Origin: Amylostereum areolatum
Taxonomy: Eukaryota; Basidiomycota; Agaricomycetes; Russulales; Stereaceae
Direction: 5' to 3'
DNA length: 64,000 nt
NCBI GenBank assembly: GCA_012932865.1
Contig: SAXG01000003.1
Location: 186,001-250,000 of the forward strand
Every line of letters starts with the position of its first letter. Position 1 is the stretch's first letter. Shown here one piece after another: positions 11,401 to 22,013 of this stretch. The notes beneath the pieces were generated by a model. The model was not told the origin of the DNA. It did no database searches and was given only the letters and a program-made list of their open reading frames with translations. Made by a program: the position numbers and the translations under genes.

Positions 11401-12413
11401 GGCACGAACGTAACGAATATGCCAATAGACTCAAGGTGCGGCTTGGGAACATCTCCCGAGACGAGACGGTCCTTGCCATCTACACGGATGGCTCCCGACG
11501 GAGTGCAAATGGGCATCGCCGCACGGGTGCGGGCTACGTCGCATACCTCGGTGCAAATGAGGTCCGAGCTGGGCGCTGGGGACTCGGGCGATGCGCGGGA
11601 ATCTACGATGCAGAGATGCTTGCCCTTTCAGGCAGCGCCGCTGCAGCCGTGAACCTCCTCGCACGACACCCACACCTCACGCGCATCCTCTTCCTATCCG
11701 ACAATCAAGCCGCCGTCACCTCCATTACCGACACAGCCGACCATCCTGCGCAAGCCGCATCCATCCTTTTCCGCCGACACATCGACACCCTTCTCAATGC
11801 CTCGGAGACACTGGTGGTTGAGGTTGCATGGGTCCCGGGACATAAAGGCATTGTTGGGAACGAGCGGGCAGACACAATCGCGAAGGAGGGTGTCTACGGT
11901 ACGCCCCTCATCCACTCCACCATCTCCTGTGCACGCGCAAAGGCGAAGTCCCGAGCGCTGAAAACCTGGCGATCTGATTGGGCAGCACGCCCTCACCACA
12001 ACCTCGCGTCAGTCGCCCTCCGACATCCTCCCTCCACAAACCTTTCCCCCTTCCACCGCAACTTTGACGGCCCCCGCGACGTCCATACCCGCATCATACA
12101 AACCATCCTTGGCCATGGCTTCCGTGGTGATTATTACGCCCACTTTGTACCCACTGAATCCCCTGCATGCCCGTGCGGCAACGCTGCCGTCCAAACCCGA
12201 GACCACATCCTTGCCGATTGCCCTCTCTTCAAAGATCAAAGACACCACCTTCGCACCGCCTCGCGCACCCTATCCACTCCTTTCATCCTAGGCACTCAAA
12301 CGGGTCTGTCGGCCCTCGCGAAGTTCGTTGGCGCTACGCGCGCTTTTGCCAAGGTAGCCCCAATTGAGCCTCCCCCCCCTCCCCCCGAACCAGACGACGT
12401 GGACCCAGGATAG
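8475..12413 (+). CDS. LINE ORF2: endonuclease, reverse transcriptase, RNase H
   Basis: A 1312-residue polyprotein if read from the ATG at 8475; the open frame extends upstream to 8292 but that part overlaps the ORF1 zinc knuckles. The APE-type endonuclease comes first (LQLNVARSN, LLQEPW, VVAGDFNLHHPTW, GSDHNGITW; residues 1-245). The reverse transcriptase follows (KPRKTDMSDPRSYRPIALL, ALAIDIKGYFNNV, GIPQGSPLSPIL, AYVDDVLLLA near residue 687). RNase H is next (IYTDGS near residue 1001, AEMLAL, LFLSDNQAAV, WVPGHKGIVGNERAD), with all catalytic acids present. The end carries a CPCG...H....C zinc-binding motif and a proline-rich tip. No stop or frameshift is seen, so it is probably functional. Confidence 0.96.
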   Translation: MTLRPLRVLQLNVARSNVRMHGILNSLTDFDIMLLQEPWYSRIGISRSSTEPDGAEVLGTVSNPAWEAFTPDAPANGTKPRVTTFVRKGIQHLAVRPRPDIINSSDIMVNSFQYGNISFDLINVYNAGPGRDAVSIQRLCDAELDPLVPTVVAGDFNLHHPTWALENGPPRAETQAAVELIEWMTGNAFSIENDLSVPTRRGQTNQADSIIDLTLVNFAAADVDFVREWTCQEEMAFGSDHNGITWSICPPDFAAAEEPLPEPGRRIDPSKKKEWQDSYLASVRAEPPPQQYVTADDTNRGAVALLDAFLAATAEVMPAHARRPLVRAKWWNDDCDQALHEVRYATVPDARHRAHAHFRAAVRSAKRNWATDIINKTARMEVWGLCRWASGKRNKRIPPTRSPQGLVTEPEVQSQVFAASFFPDNAPHVEVDQPDDPPPRPVRVFVPLTLEEVRDALRDTSNVTAPGESGVTWRLIKWAFDETPEFFVELFNACLRLGTHPHRLKTAVIAVVAKPRKTDMSDPRSYRPIALLECLSKLLEKVMARRITYEVGKFKLVPTNQFGGRDKSSVIDACLSLTHDIQAAWKNGLVASALAIDIKGYFNNVNHARLVRTMEILGFAPEVVNWTRSFLTDRQVIIRIDGQLSNPIPIAGVGIPQGSPLSPILSTIYTFSLLSSIDNHANTDLKAYVDDVLLLAASSTLEGNIARLSAVFNTVVDRLRALGLDVDASKTELIHFTRSKANPANDPFINILPPGSPACTVRPAVVMRWLGVYFDRKLSFKSHIKTMATRALSTVAGLRILANTIRGLNVVNARLLYKTVVLPVLTFASPVWYTGKKQKSLIKPLECAQNAGLRWLLGAFRTTPSAEMHHIGAILPIPQLLQRLSTNAAIRFRTLPSTSQVLARTPPSWEEHSPDVPIPLFIHNNSKNPPTIIHHLATLTHPKSERLSPYYTPPWSRRHTWGQRLLTTIPNPRATRHERNEYANRLKVRLGNISRDETVLAIYTDGSRRSANGHRRTGAGYVAYLGANEVRAGRWGLGRCAGIYDAEMLALSGSAAAAVNLLARHPHLTRILFLSDNQAAVTSITDTADHPAQAASILFRRHIDTLLNASETLVVEVAWVPGHKGIVGNERADTIAKEGVYGTPLIHSTISCARAKAKSRALKTWRSDWAARPHHNLASVALRHPPSTNLSPFHRNFDGPRDVHTRIIQTILGHGFRGDYYAHFVPTESPACPCGNAAVQTRDHILADCPLFKDQRHHLRTASRTLSTPFILGTQTGLSALAKFVGATRAFAKVAPIEPPPPPPEPDDVDPG

Positions 12414-12581
12414 CTATTATCGGACTTCCTTTCATGACTTCATCATACCCTCCCAGCAATTCTACGACCCACATATAATTTGTCCTACTCGTACAGCCCA
12501 CCCTTCTTCCTTACTTCCATACTGCCGCATTTAGTCATAGGTACTTGACGCGGGATATAAATGTATTTAAAAAATTAAAAA

Positions 12582-12597
12582 AACGCGACCAGGTGAC
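12582..12597 (+). repeat. Target-site duplication, right copy
   Basis: An exact second copy of aacgcgaccaggtgac following the A-rich LINE tail. Joining 6783 to 12582 gives the pre-insertion site in the upstream region of the GH125 gene. Confidence 0.93.
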
Positions 12598-13128
12598 CCG
12601 ATCGTGTCGACCTCGCGTGCCGCGCTTTCCGTTTTCTGAATTGTTCTGTGGTCGGGTCATCGGGCGCTCTCTCGAGTGACCAGAAAAATATCAACTCCAG
12701 TTTCGGGGTCGTTGGGCCTGAGGCCTGACTTGTTGAAACTTGGAGCGAGAACGGGTTCCCAGCCCATTAATACGACTGATATTGATGGTACAAGAAGCAT
12801 ACAACCTCGGCCACGAATGAAGGAAAAGTAAGCAGAGTTACCAACATCGTCAAAATATCATGACCAAGCATAAAGATAAGTCAAGGTGAGTGGGAGGAAT
12901 CAGTAGAGCATGAGAAAAAACAATCTGAGGTCTGTGAAGATGCACGGTACTAGTCGGAGGTTAAGAAAGGAGGAAAAGACATAAGAGAACGAACGTGAGG
13001 GAGGGGAGGGTAGAATGGTATCTCAAGGAAGTAATTCGATGGGATAGAATACATTAGAAGCGCATAAGGCCTAAAACGACAGTCAGCGAGGCACGCGCGA
13101 AAAGAGAAGAAAAGCTGCTCACTGAAGG
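12598..13128. other. Intergenic, no gene seen
   Basis: About 530 bases between the LINE insertion and the stop codon of the serine/proline-rich gene on the minus strand. The left part is the displaced distal upstream region of the GH125 gene and the right part probably includes a 3' UTR. No conserved frame, RNA gene or repeat was recognised. Confidence 0.5.
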
Positions 13129-14973
13129 TTAAATCAAGGGTGTCGAGGGAGCGGAATGCCACACGTCGTTGGCCTCGCTTGTAGCCATACTCTGCGCGTC
13201 ACCAGGGCTTGCGAGCGGAGGTTCCAAATTCCTCAGCTCCTCGTCGAAGGGGAGATGGAACGGTTTCTTCGCTCCAGTATTCGTCTCTGCCTCGGAGGAA
13301 TCTGCCGGCGAACCCTCGGGAGTCTTCGCTGACCCATCTGCTGGCACGCCCTCTGACTTATTCTCGGGGGGATATGCGGGTACAACAGACGCTTCTATTC
13401 CGCTGCCAGGGGTCGAAGGCGTAGGAGGTTGGACGAGTGTGGCTGGGCACACCTTAGGCGTCGGTAGGGTATCCTTGGGTTCATCATTGGAATCGGTCGA
13501 TACAGATGGTGTGACCTGTATGGATGCACCCTGTGCACTGGCACGTTCGTCCTCGATTGGCGACGAAATCGGGCTGGCATCCTTGGTCTCCGGAGACGCA
13601 GAGGTGCAGTCATCGTCATCGTCCGCATTCTCCGTGCTCAGCTGCCCCGTCTTGATACTGGATGTCCATATGCTCCGATCCCTGAGTGCAGACGGCGTAC
13701 CCGGGATCCCCATCGTGCTCCCGTTCCCCCATTTCGCGCTCCAGCCACTCGCCTCGCTCTCCCAACTGCTCCGCCTCGAGCTACGTGGCCGAAGAGCACG
13801 GACACTCGCATCCCAATCCTTGTCCACGTCCAAATCTTCCCCGAGCCCGAAATGACTGGACCGATCCTCCACGCCGACCCGACTGCCACCGAAATGGGAC
13901 AATTGAGAGATGGACGTGGTGTCCCCAACAGGGCGGGAACCAGGAATGCCGAAGGCAGAAGATGCCAGCGTGAGAACGGAAGCATTGTCCAGAGGAGGTG
14001 ACGAGGGGCGAGGATTGTTCCGGGGATGATATGTGGTATGTTGCGGTGCTTGAAGAGGGGCTGTTTGATCTGCGGAGTTGGACGCCGATTGGGAAGGGGT
14101 GGCGGAAACAGGGAGAGCAGAGAATGATATGGAGCCCGCCCCGCCAGAACCAGCACCTGACCAGGTGTTAGGTGAGAGTCTCTGGAATGTAGAGCCGGGG
14201 GTAAGAGGAGCTTGGGCGATATGTGCCATGCCGTTCGCAAGGTCGACACTGAGAAGTGTGGTAGGCTTCGTGCTCGCGGCAAGGCTCCTGAAGGTGCGGG
14301 GGTCGGAAAGATAAGAGGAAGAAGAACGAGATGGGGAGGGGGACGGGGGAGAGCTGGGAGGCAACGGCCTGACGGATGCATCGTCGTCCGCCTCGAGGTT
14401 GCTCGTCGGCGACCACATAGACTCGCGCGCAAGCGATGACCTATACGTGGACACATCCCTCCTCTCTTCGCCAGAACTGCTGTCCAAATCGTCATCGAGA
14501 GATACGGTGGGCTGTATCGGAGGAGCGGGACTCTCGATTCCGTGACTGCGTCTCCTATACCCGTTGTCTCCGCTGGACCGACCTCGCGACGGGGTCGACT
14601 GCACCCGCGCCAGCGTATTGAAGCTATCCGGCAATGCTGGCCTCCGTTTCTCGGGTCCACCTGTTACTGTGCCTCCGCGACCACGGCCAGTCTCTGAAGC
14701 CCGCCGTGCACGCACTGTGCCCGCCAACTTACGGTGGAACCAGTCGAAGATCGGCTTGCTCGAGCGACGGGAGAGCTTCTTGGCCTCGGGTTGTGGAGGA
14801 GGTTGGTGACGCTTAGCATCTGCGAGAGCGGAGGGGACATGGAGAAGGTCCTTCTTGGGAGGTGCAGGTGCTACGGGGACTTGAGGTGTGGGTTTCGGCC
14901 GTGGTTGCTTCTCCTTGGAGTTACGTGCGGTGGTTGGCTTCATAAGTGGATGGGGTGGAGCAACGGTGGCCAT
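13129..14973 (-). CDS. Serine/proline-rich protein, function unknown
   Basis: A single-exon frame of 614 residues starting MATVAPPHPLMKPTT. The N-terminus is rich in Pro and Lys. A short segment around residues 75-92 (SSKPIFDWFHRKLAGTVRAR) looks like the only amphipathic, non-repetitive element and may be a binding motif. The rest is low-complexity Ser, Pro and Asp/Glu with many potential SP and RSxS phosphorylation sites, and is probably disordered. The tail (PFHLPFDEELRNLEPPLASP) is again more ordered. No enzyme or known domain is recognisable. Intact single-frame length with host-like codon use argues it is a real gene. Confidence 0.65.
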   Translation of the reverse strand: MATVAPPHPLMKPTTARNSKEKQPRPKPTPQVPVAPAPPKKDLLHVPSALADAKRHQPPPQPEAKKLSRRSSKPIFDWFHRKLAGTVRARRASETGRGRGGTVTGGPEKRRPALPDSFNTLARVQSTPSRGRSSGDNGYRRRSHGIESPAPPIQPTVSLDDDLDSSSGEERRDVSTYRSSLARESMWSPTSNLEADDDASVRPLPPSSPPSPSPSRSSSSYLSDPRTFRSLAASTKPTTLLSVDLANGMAHIAQAPLTPGSTFQRLSPNTWSGAGSGGAGSISFSALPVSATPSQSASNSADQTAPLQAPQHTTYHPRNNPRPSSPPLDNASVLTLASSAFGIPGSRPVGDTTSISQLSHFGGSRVGVEDRSSHFGLGEDLDVDKDWDASVRALRPRSSRRSSWESEASGWSAKWGNGSTMGIPGTPSALRDRSIWTSSIKTGQLSTENADDDDDCTSASPETKDASPISSPIEDERASAQGASIQVTPSVSTDSNDEPKDTLPTPKVCPATLVQPPTPSTPGSGIEASVVPAYPPENKSEGVPADGSAKTPEGSPADSSEAETNTGAKKPFHLPFDEELRNLEPPLASPGDAQSMATSEANDVWHSAPSTPLI

Positions 14974-15292
14974 GATGGCCGTGAAGGAGACGAAGGGATA
15001 TAAGGAGGAGCAGGTTGGGTTCAGGTGTAAGTGTACAGCAGAAGAAGCAAAGGGCTAAGTACTACGAACGCCTCCACATCCGAACGTCGTGGGAATTTGC
15101 GAGTGTTGATTCACTTGGAGCAACAAGGCCGCGCCTCCTCGACCGTTGTGCTTCAGAACATCGATGGTGTGTAGCATAGAAGGCAATGGGATCGTTTTAA
15201 ATAACTCTACGTCTGTGTCTGTAGTCTGTGACTGTATGGTATGCATACATACATACGTCCATCTCATACGTGAATTATCTCATACGTGAATT
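14974..15292. other. Intergenic between two minus-strand genes
   Basis: About 320 bases: the 5' flank of the serine/proline-rich gene and the 3' flank of lys12. A short direct repeat of tcatacgtgaatt occurs near 15268 and 15281. Nothing else is seen. Confidence 0.5.
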
Positions 15293-16921
<1,629 letters not shown>

Positions 16922-17158
16922 GTTGTAATTTAGAGGATGGAGGACGGAAGGGGGTGAGAGTAAGGGGAGAACTTGAGCGCAAGGTGGAAAAAGTGGTGTT
17001 CGTCGGAGAGCCGAAGGGGCGCGTCTCGGCCGAAACGCGCTTCTCCAAACGCGTCCACGTGCTTTTGTTGAAAGTGTAAGCGCCCGCACCGCGTTGATCA
17101 CCGCTGGTCTCTTTCTTCCACACGTCTGTTCACCCATTCTCCCTTCGTCGCTCTCGCT
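16922..17158. promoter_or_regulatory. Bidirectional promoter region, lys12 / Cdt2-like gene
   Basis: The two start codons (16921 on -, 17159 on +) are separated by only 237 bases. The interval has a pyrimidine/purine-skewed centre, GC-rich boxes (ggggcgcgtctcggccg near 17016-17032), and must hold both 5' UTRs. No TATA box is clear. That it serves both genes is inferred from spacing. Confidence 0.5.
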
Positions 17159-18954
17159 ATGCTTCCAAGTCCCACGTCTTCGCCGCATCGAAATGCACTC
17201 TGTAACAGCACTAACATCAGACAGGTCCCGTGCCCGCTACCTACACCTCCCGAATATGCCAAAGCAAAGCGACCACGCTCCTCCGATTTTGACACAGTCG
17301 AGCCGCTGAAACGACCCAAACTCAGTACCAAGGACGACAACGACGAAGTTGGAAGTGATAGTGACTCAGAAGCAGACGCGTTGCGTGTGGTTCGGCGAAG
17401 GAAAACAACCGTGTTTGACGCAATGTCAGCTAACGCGTCACGTCCTGGACCCAGGTCGCGACTCATGCGCCGTGAGTGCTCACCCGCTATCGGTATATCT
17501 ATCAGAGCTGATGGATCACGTCTCTTCATTAGCTTCTACTCAAACTGTCATACAAAATTTCGTATCCTCTCATGAAACAGATCGTTATATCTGTCACGGG
17601 TCAAGGTCGTTCTTGACCCCTCCCTATAGCTGCGCCTACTCAAACGGTACGTCGCCTAGTCATATTTTGACCGACATCTCCTTATACGTTTAGCTTAGCT
17701 GCAAAAAACGGTGGGGTAGCACATCTAGCTGTGGCTACAGAGCAGGGCTCCGTTTACATCTGGGATACGACCAGTCAGAACGGACGTGGCGAACACCGTG
17801 CGCATTTTAACCCAAATTTTCTTCTCCACCGCCGGCTCACGTTGATACTACAGGTCCCCAACGAATTGACCTGAACATTCACAACAACGGTATATTCGAC
17901 GTATCATGGTCCGCGTCCGACGATTTGCTCGCCACAGCGTCTGGCGACAACACCGTTCGTATCACCGATCCAATTACGGGAAAGATACTTTATAATTTGG
18001 ATGGCCACACGACAACCGTCAAAGCCGTCGTATGGAATCCCTCCAACCCCAGTCTTCTCAGCACAGGTGGCCGAGACGGGTGCATCTGCCTGTGGGATTT
18101 GCGCTCCAGCGAGCGACACCTGAGGCGCGACGATGATATAGACTTCATGGGCCCCGAGACGTTGATCAAAGGCGCGCACGACGACGCATCGCAGACACCG
18201 GCTAGAGGACGTGGAAAGAAAACAAAATTGGGTAGCGGACGCGCGATCACCAGCCTGGTATACTCACCGAATGATCCCCATGGTCTCATCAGTAGCGGGT
18301 CGTTTGACGGGTGAGCGAGCAGTTTTCCATTGCGGTTCCGAATCCTGACACGTTCTCGCTAGGATTCTGCGTTACTGGGACTTGCGCTTTCCTGGCCGGA
18401 AAGCCAAGACCATTCTCCCCCACCACGTATCTTCCATGGACCCAACGACGCTGCACGGCGCACGACGCGCGCGGGGTATCACATCGCTCGTTGCAGGGAG
18501 CGACATAACGTCCGGTCTCCTCTTTGGCCTTGGCATCGACTCGCGTATTCATACCTACGCCACGCCGACCCTGAATCCGCTCCCCGCAGACACGAACTGC
18601 TTCACCCACCCCGACATGATGACCAACTCGTTTTATTCCCGTTTGTCGGTCTCCCCGGACGGCCGTTGGCTGGCGAGCGGAAGTACCAAAACAATGGTGG
18701 GCGGCTCCGCGTTTGCGTTCGACGTTGCGCACGCCGGACGCGTCAACCCTGGGCCTGTGTCCACGCAGGGCGTGCGGTTGACGGCACACAATGGGGAGGT
18801 TTGTGCGGTAGATTGGGCGAACGATTCATTGGCGACGTGTGCCGACGACGGCTCCGTGCGTATCTGGAGGAATGATCCGGAGGTACGCTGGCGATGCGAA
18901 GCGGATTGCAACCAGGCGTCTGACTGGGCATGGGGGGTTGTGAATGGACCTTGA
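17159..18954 (+). CDS. WD40-repeat protein, Cdt2/DTL-like CRL4 substrate receptor
   Basis: A five-to-seven exon gene. The N-terminal 100 residues are Ser/Pro/Lys-rich with acidic runs (NDEVGSDSDSEADALRVV). After DRYICHGSRSFLTPPYSCAY the beta-propeller begins: NGGVAHLAVATEQGSVYIWD, NGIFDVSWSASDDLLATASG, HTTTVKAVVWNPSNPSLLST with DGCICLWDLR, GRAITSLVYSPNDPHGLISS, ILRYWDLRFPGRK, FYSRLSVSPDGRWLASGS, and HNGEVCAVDWANDSLATCAD with DGSVRIW. The WDLR motifs (CLWDLR, RYWDLR) are WDxR boxes that dock on DDB1. Order and sequence match Cdt2, which targets Cdt1 and other factors on PCNA-loaded chromatin for ubiquitination in S phase. Naming the ortholog rather than another DCAF is moderately certain. Confidence 0.78.
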
Positions 18955-19220
18955 TGTCTTGAACGAATGGTGATCCGTGGCGCAGGGTTATCGTCGCAAT
19001 CGTGCGTGCATGCAGCTTGTATTTTGCAGGACTTGATGGACCATAGGAGACATTATGGATTACAGTATGTGTGACAATCGCGCGACAGGCGCGAAAAAAA
19101 TCCAGAGATGAATAAGTATACGATGGGAATGAAAGTTCAATAACACGGTGGGCAATCATTTTTTCTGTATTGCATTCACCAACCTGTACAGCGAGACGTC
19201 GGCGTCAGCAGGACAAACAA

Positions 19221-20060
19221 TCATAGATGAGCGAGGCGGACGCACCAATCCAAGCCCTCTTCTAGACCTTCGCCCTTCAACGCGCAACTCCCCCGCACAC
19301 TCCAATCCCTGCCCTTCTCCCCGCCAGCAAGCCCGAGCTTGTCGCTAATCTCCTCGGGCTTGAGTGCCCCGTCCGCGTCCTGCTTGTTGCAAAATACAAG
19401 CAATGGCACACCGTTGAGTTCTTCTTCAGACAGCATCGTCAACAGCTCCTCGCGAGATGTTTGGAGGCGGGAGTGGTCAGACGAATCAATGACATAAATG
19501 ATGGCGGATGTGTTGGGGAAGTAACATCGCCAATACGGACTGTGGGGGCGACTTGAGGACAGCGAAACGGGAGAGGAACCGGTGGACGTACCGGATGCTT
19601 GACTGCCCACCTAGATCCCATACTTGAAATTTAATGTTCTTGTACTGGTAGGGGTGTCAGACGATAGTCATTCAGAAATGTGAGATGGGCTGCTACCTGC
19701 ACAGTCTCGACATTGAACCCGATTGCTGCACAACTGCGTGAGCTATTATTGCCTCACTCTCATTGAGCCGGTCAAGACGTACTCGGGATTGTCGAAACGA
19801 CCTCGCCGATCTATTCGATGGATCAAATTAAGAGCCATGCATGCAAAATCCAACATCAGCACGCACCTGCAGCCTATACAGAATTGTCGTCTAACCGGCG
19901 GAGGAGCATTGTAAGCATACATGCGTCAGAGCCTAACAATGTCCGTGCATACCTTTCCGGCGGAATCGAGACCGAGCATGAGGATTCGGACATCCTCGTC
20001 CTTACTCCATCGTATAAGCGAGGATAGCGAGGTGAAAAGGGAGGATACAGAGAGGCCCAT
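19221..20060 (-). CDS. arl1: ARF-like small GTPase Arl1
   Basis: Start at 20060 gives MGLSVSSLFTSLSSLIRWSK, with Gly2 for N-myristoylation and an amphipathic helix, then RILMLGLDSAGK (P-loop). Downstream exons carry the interswitch region and PYWRCYFPNTSAIIYVIDSS, REELLTMLSEEELNGVPLLV, NKQDADGAL (guanine specificity), and ALKGEGLEEGLDWCVRLAHL at the C-terminus; the end is at 19221. Length near 180-190 residues and these signatures fit Arl1, a trans-Golgi GTPase that recruits GRIP-domain golgins. At least four short introns are required, including one right after the P-loop lysine. It diverges from the WKF gene across 180 bases. Confidence 0.9.
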
Positions 20061-20240
20061 GGCAGCCAGCACAGATGGCAGAGTGAGTGAAGCTGACTGA
20101 AGTGGGTCCCATTCCGGCGCGCTGAGATCATCACACGTGGACCGGCCCGGCGACGCTCGTCGCTCACGCCTCGCGCTCCTCGACGTTCAACGTTCACCTT
20201 CACCATCTCCTTGCAGCCTATCCCACGTTCCTTTCGACGG

Positions 20241-21799
20241 ATGTCTATCTCTACAGAAAATCCAAATACAGGTGTAACCCCACCCCCCTCCTACACAAAG
20301 ATGAAGAGAAAGCACGAGCACCTGGATACCGATTCGCTCCAGGACCTCCCTGCACCTGCCGACAAGAAGCGGAAAAAACACAAAGGAGATGTGGACGCGG
20401 ACGCGGCGGATATCCCTTCTTCAAAGAAGGAAAAGAAAATCGGTAAGAAAAGTGGACCATATATCGGCGAAAACAGAGATGAGCAAGGGGAGGAGACACG
20501 GGCAGAAGGGAGCGGTGAGAAGAAGCGGAAGAAGAAAAAACGCGACTCGGACGCGGAACTCGTTGTAACTCACTTCGATGATCCCATAGAGAAGGTTATT
20601 GCACAGGAAACCCATGCCCCGAACGCGGAGACCAGGAAGGAGAAGAAGGAACGAAGGAAACAACGAAGAGAGCTGGATGACGTGGATGGAGCTTTCATGG
20701 GGACGACGGGTCCGGGCAAAACGAAAAGGACGAAGAAGGGCAGAGGTGTGGAAGAAGACGTCAAGAGTGCTGAAGCAGATGTGTCTATCGTCGAGGAGGA
20801 CAGAAAAGCAAAGAAGAAGAAGAACAATCGCGACGCAGAAGTCGATGCCGACTCCCAAGCTGCGTCTACTCCCAAGAAAAAATCCGAGGGGGATACCCGA
20901 GAGCCTGAAACCAAGGAGGCAAGAAAGGAGCGTAAGAAACGTACGAAGGGCCTCACCGATCCGGAGGGAGACGACTCGTTATTCGAGCAAGCTAGCAAAG
21001 GTCCGTGTACCGCCCCCGAATAAGCATCCCCTTCTGAAACGCTCCCAAGCTCTCTTGTACGCATACTCGCAATTTAGTGACCCCTCATCCTGGAAATTTC
21101 AAAAGGCCCGGCAGAACTGGCTGCTCCGAAACCTATGGTCTGAGACGAACGTCTGTCATCCTTCGTCCGCGTCTACCTCCCCTCCTGTTGCTCTAATGTC
21201 TCTCCTTCGTTCCTTAGATCCCAGAAACATACATACCCCTCGTCACGCGGTATTTCTCAAATACCCAAGGTGGCATTCGTGAAGTCCGTAAAAATCTCAC
21301 GTTCACACCATACACCACCCTCTAACTGTTCACCCTCCAACAGAATCTCATCAAAATGTGCCGTTCCCATTTATCTCCTCCCATTGCAGCAGAGGCCGCG
21401 GCCGAAGGTACTCAAGATGAAACGTCACCCGCGGCCCTTGCACCGTCCGTCCCCTCAGACGCTTTATGCGCTAGGGCTCAGTTTGTCCTGGATGCATTGG
21501 CGGTAGATGCACAATCTACTTGACAGCGATTGCCGACTTCGATGTACAGCGGTTATGCATACAATAAATACTGCAGGGTCTTCTCCGGCACAACCATCTT
21601 CTCAGAAAGGCCATCCGGGGAAGACTGCTACTCACGATTACTTCACGGGTGTTCGTACACTTGCCGAACGGCTCGTCACTCCCTTGCTTGAAGTTGTTCG
21701 ACGTCTTGACGTCGTAAGAGTCAAGTTGTCAACTTTTGATTTTATTTTATTTTATTCTTCAAAAAGGCCAATGCGAACTTAGAAGATAGTAAGCTGTAA
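20241..21799 (+). CDS. Lysine-rich WKF-domain nucleolar-type protein, one frame break
   Basis: MSISTENPNTGVTPPPSYTK opens a 260-residue Lys/Glu-rich, highly charged, probably disordered region with many KKxRKK nuclear or nucleolar signals. It then reads NKHPLLKRSQALLYAYSQF and SDPSSWKFQKARQNWLLRNL, the WKF domain shared with human C7orf50 and fission-yeast homologs. Further exons give IPETYIPLVTRYFSNTQGGI, NLIKMCRSHLSPPIA and probably two more exons that end DVANANLEDSKL and TAA at 21799; a stop at 21523 is used if the donor at 21502 (gtagatgc) is not spliced. Between about 20997 and 21001 (aaagg) the frame must move by one base to reach the WKF domain, and no intron there can do it. Nuclear/nucleolar RNA-related function is inferred from family. 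Confidence 0.75.
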
Positions 21800-21813
21800 C
21801 AAGAAGGACAAAA

Positions 21814-21900
21814 AGACCCTGTCGTGATTTGAACACGAGACCCTGCGATATGTTGCCGAAGAGCTGCAATCGCATGCTCTAACCACTGAGCTACAGAGTC
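21814..21900 (-). tRNA. tRNA-Cys (GCA) with 14-base intron
   Basis: Read on the minus strand, the acceptor stem GACTCTG pairs with CAGGGTC. A D-arm (GCTC...GAGC), anticodon stem TGCGA/TCGCA with loop TTGCAGA giving anticodon GCA, a five-base variable loop and a T-arm TCGTG-TTCAAAT-CACGA follow. The discriminator is U, as expected for cysteine. The intron occupies 850-863 of the 21-kb coordinate (21850-21863), directly after position 37. A run of Ts follows the 3' end on the minus strand, a Pol III terminator. The internal A and B boxes are intact. Confidence 0.92.
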
Positions 21901-22013
21901 ATTTGAACGATGGCCTCCCTGTACCTTTATGACTAGCTATGCAACCTCAAGGAAGTGCACAATTTATTTTAGCTTGTACAATGTTGGTAAGTACAATGAA
22001 CCCCAAATCGCAT

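Larger units (their letters stand above)
6800..12581 (+). mobile_element. Full-length Tad1-like non-LTR retrotransposon (LINE)
   Basis: The element is about 5.78 kb. It has two long ORFs (gag-like with three zinc knuckles; endonuclease-RT-RNase H), a short 3' UTR ending in an A/T-rich tail (tttaaaaaattaaaaa), no terminal repeats, and a perfect 16-bp target-site duplication. This combination is diagnostic of a LINE. APE-type endonuclease plus RNase H after RT, in a fungus, fits the Tad1 clade or a related I-type clade; the exact clade needs a tree. Both ORFs are open and a second copy is at 1-615, so the family was active recently. It sits between the GH125 gene and a serine-rich protein gene without breaking either reading frame. 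Confidence 0.96.
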
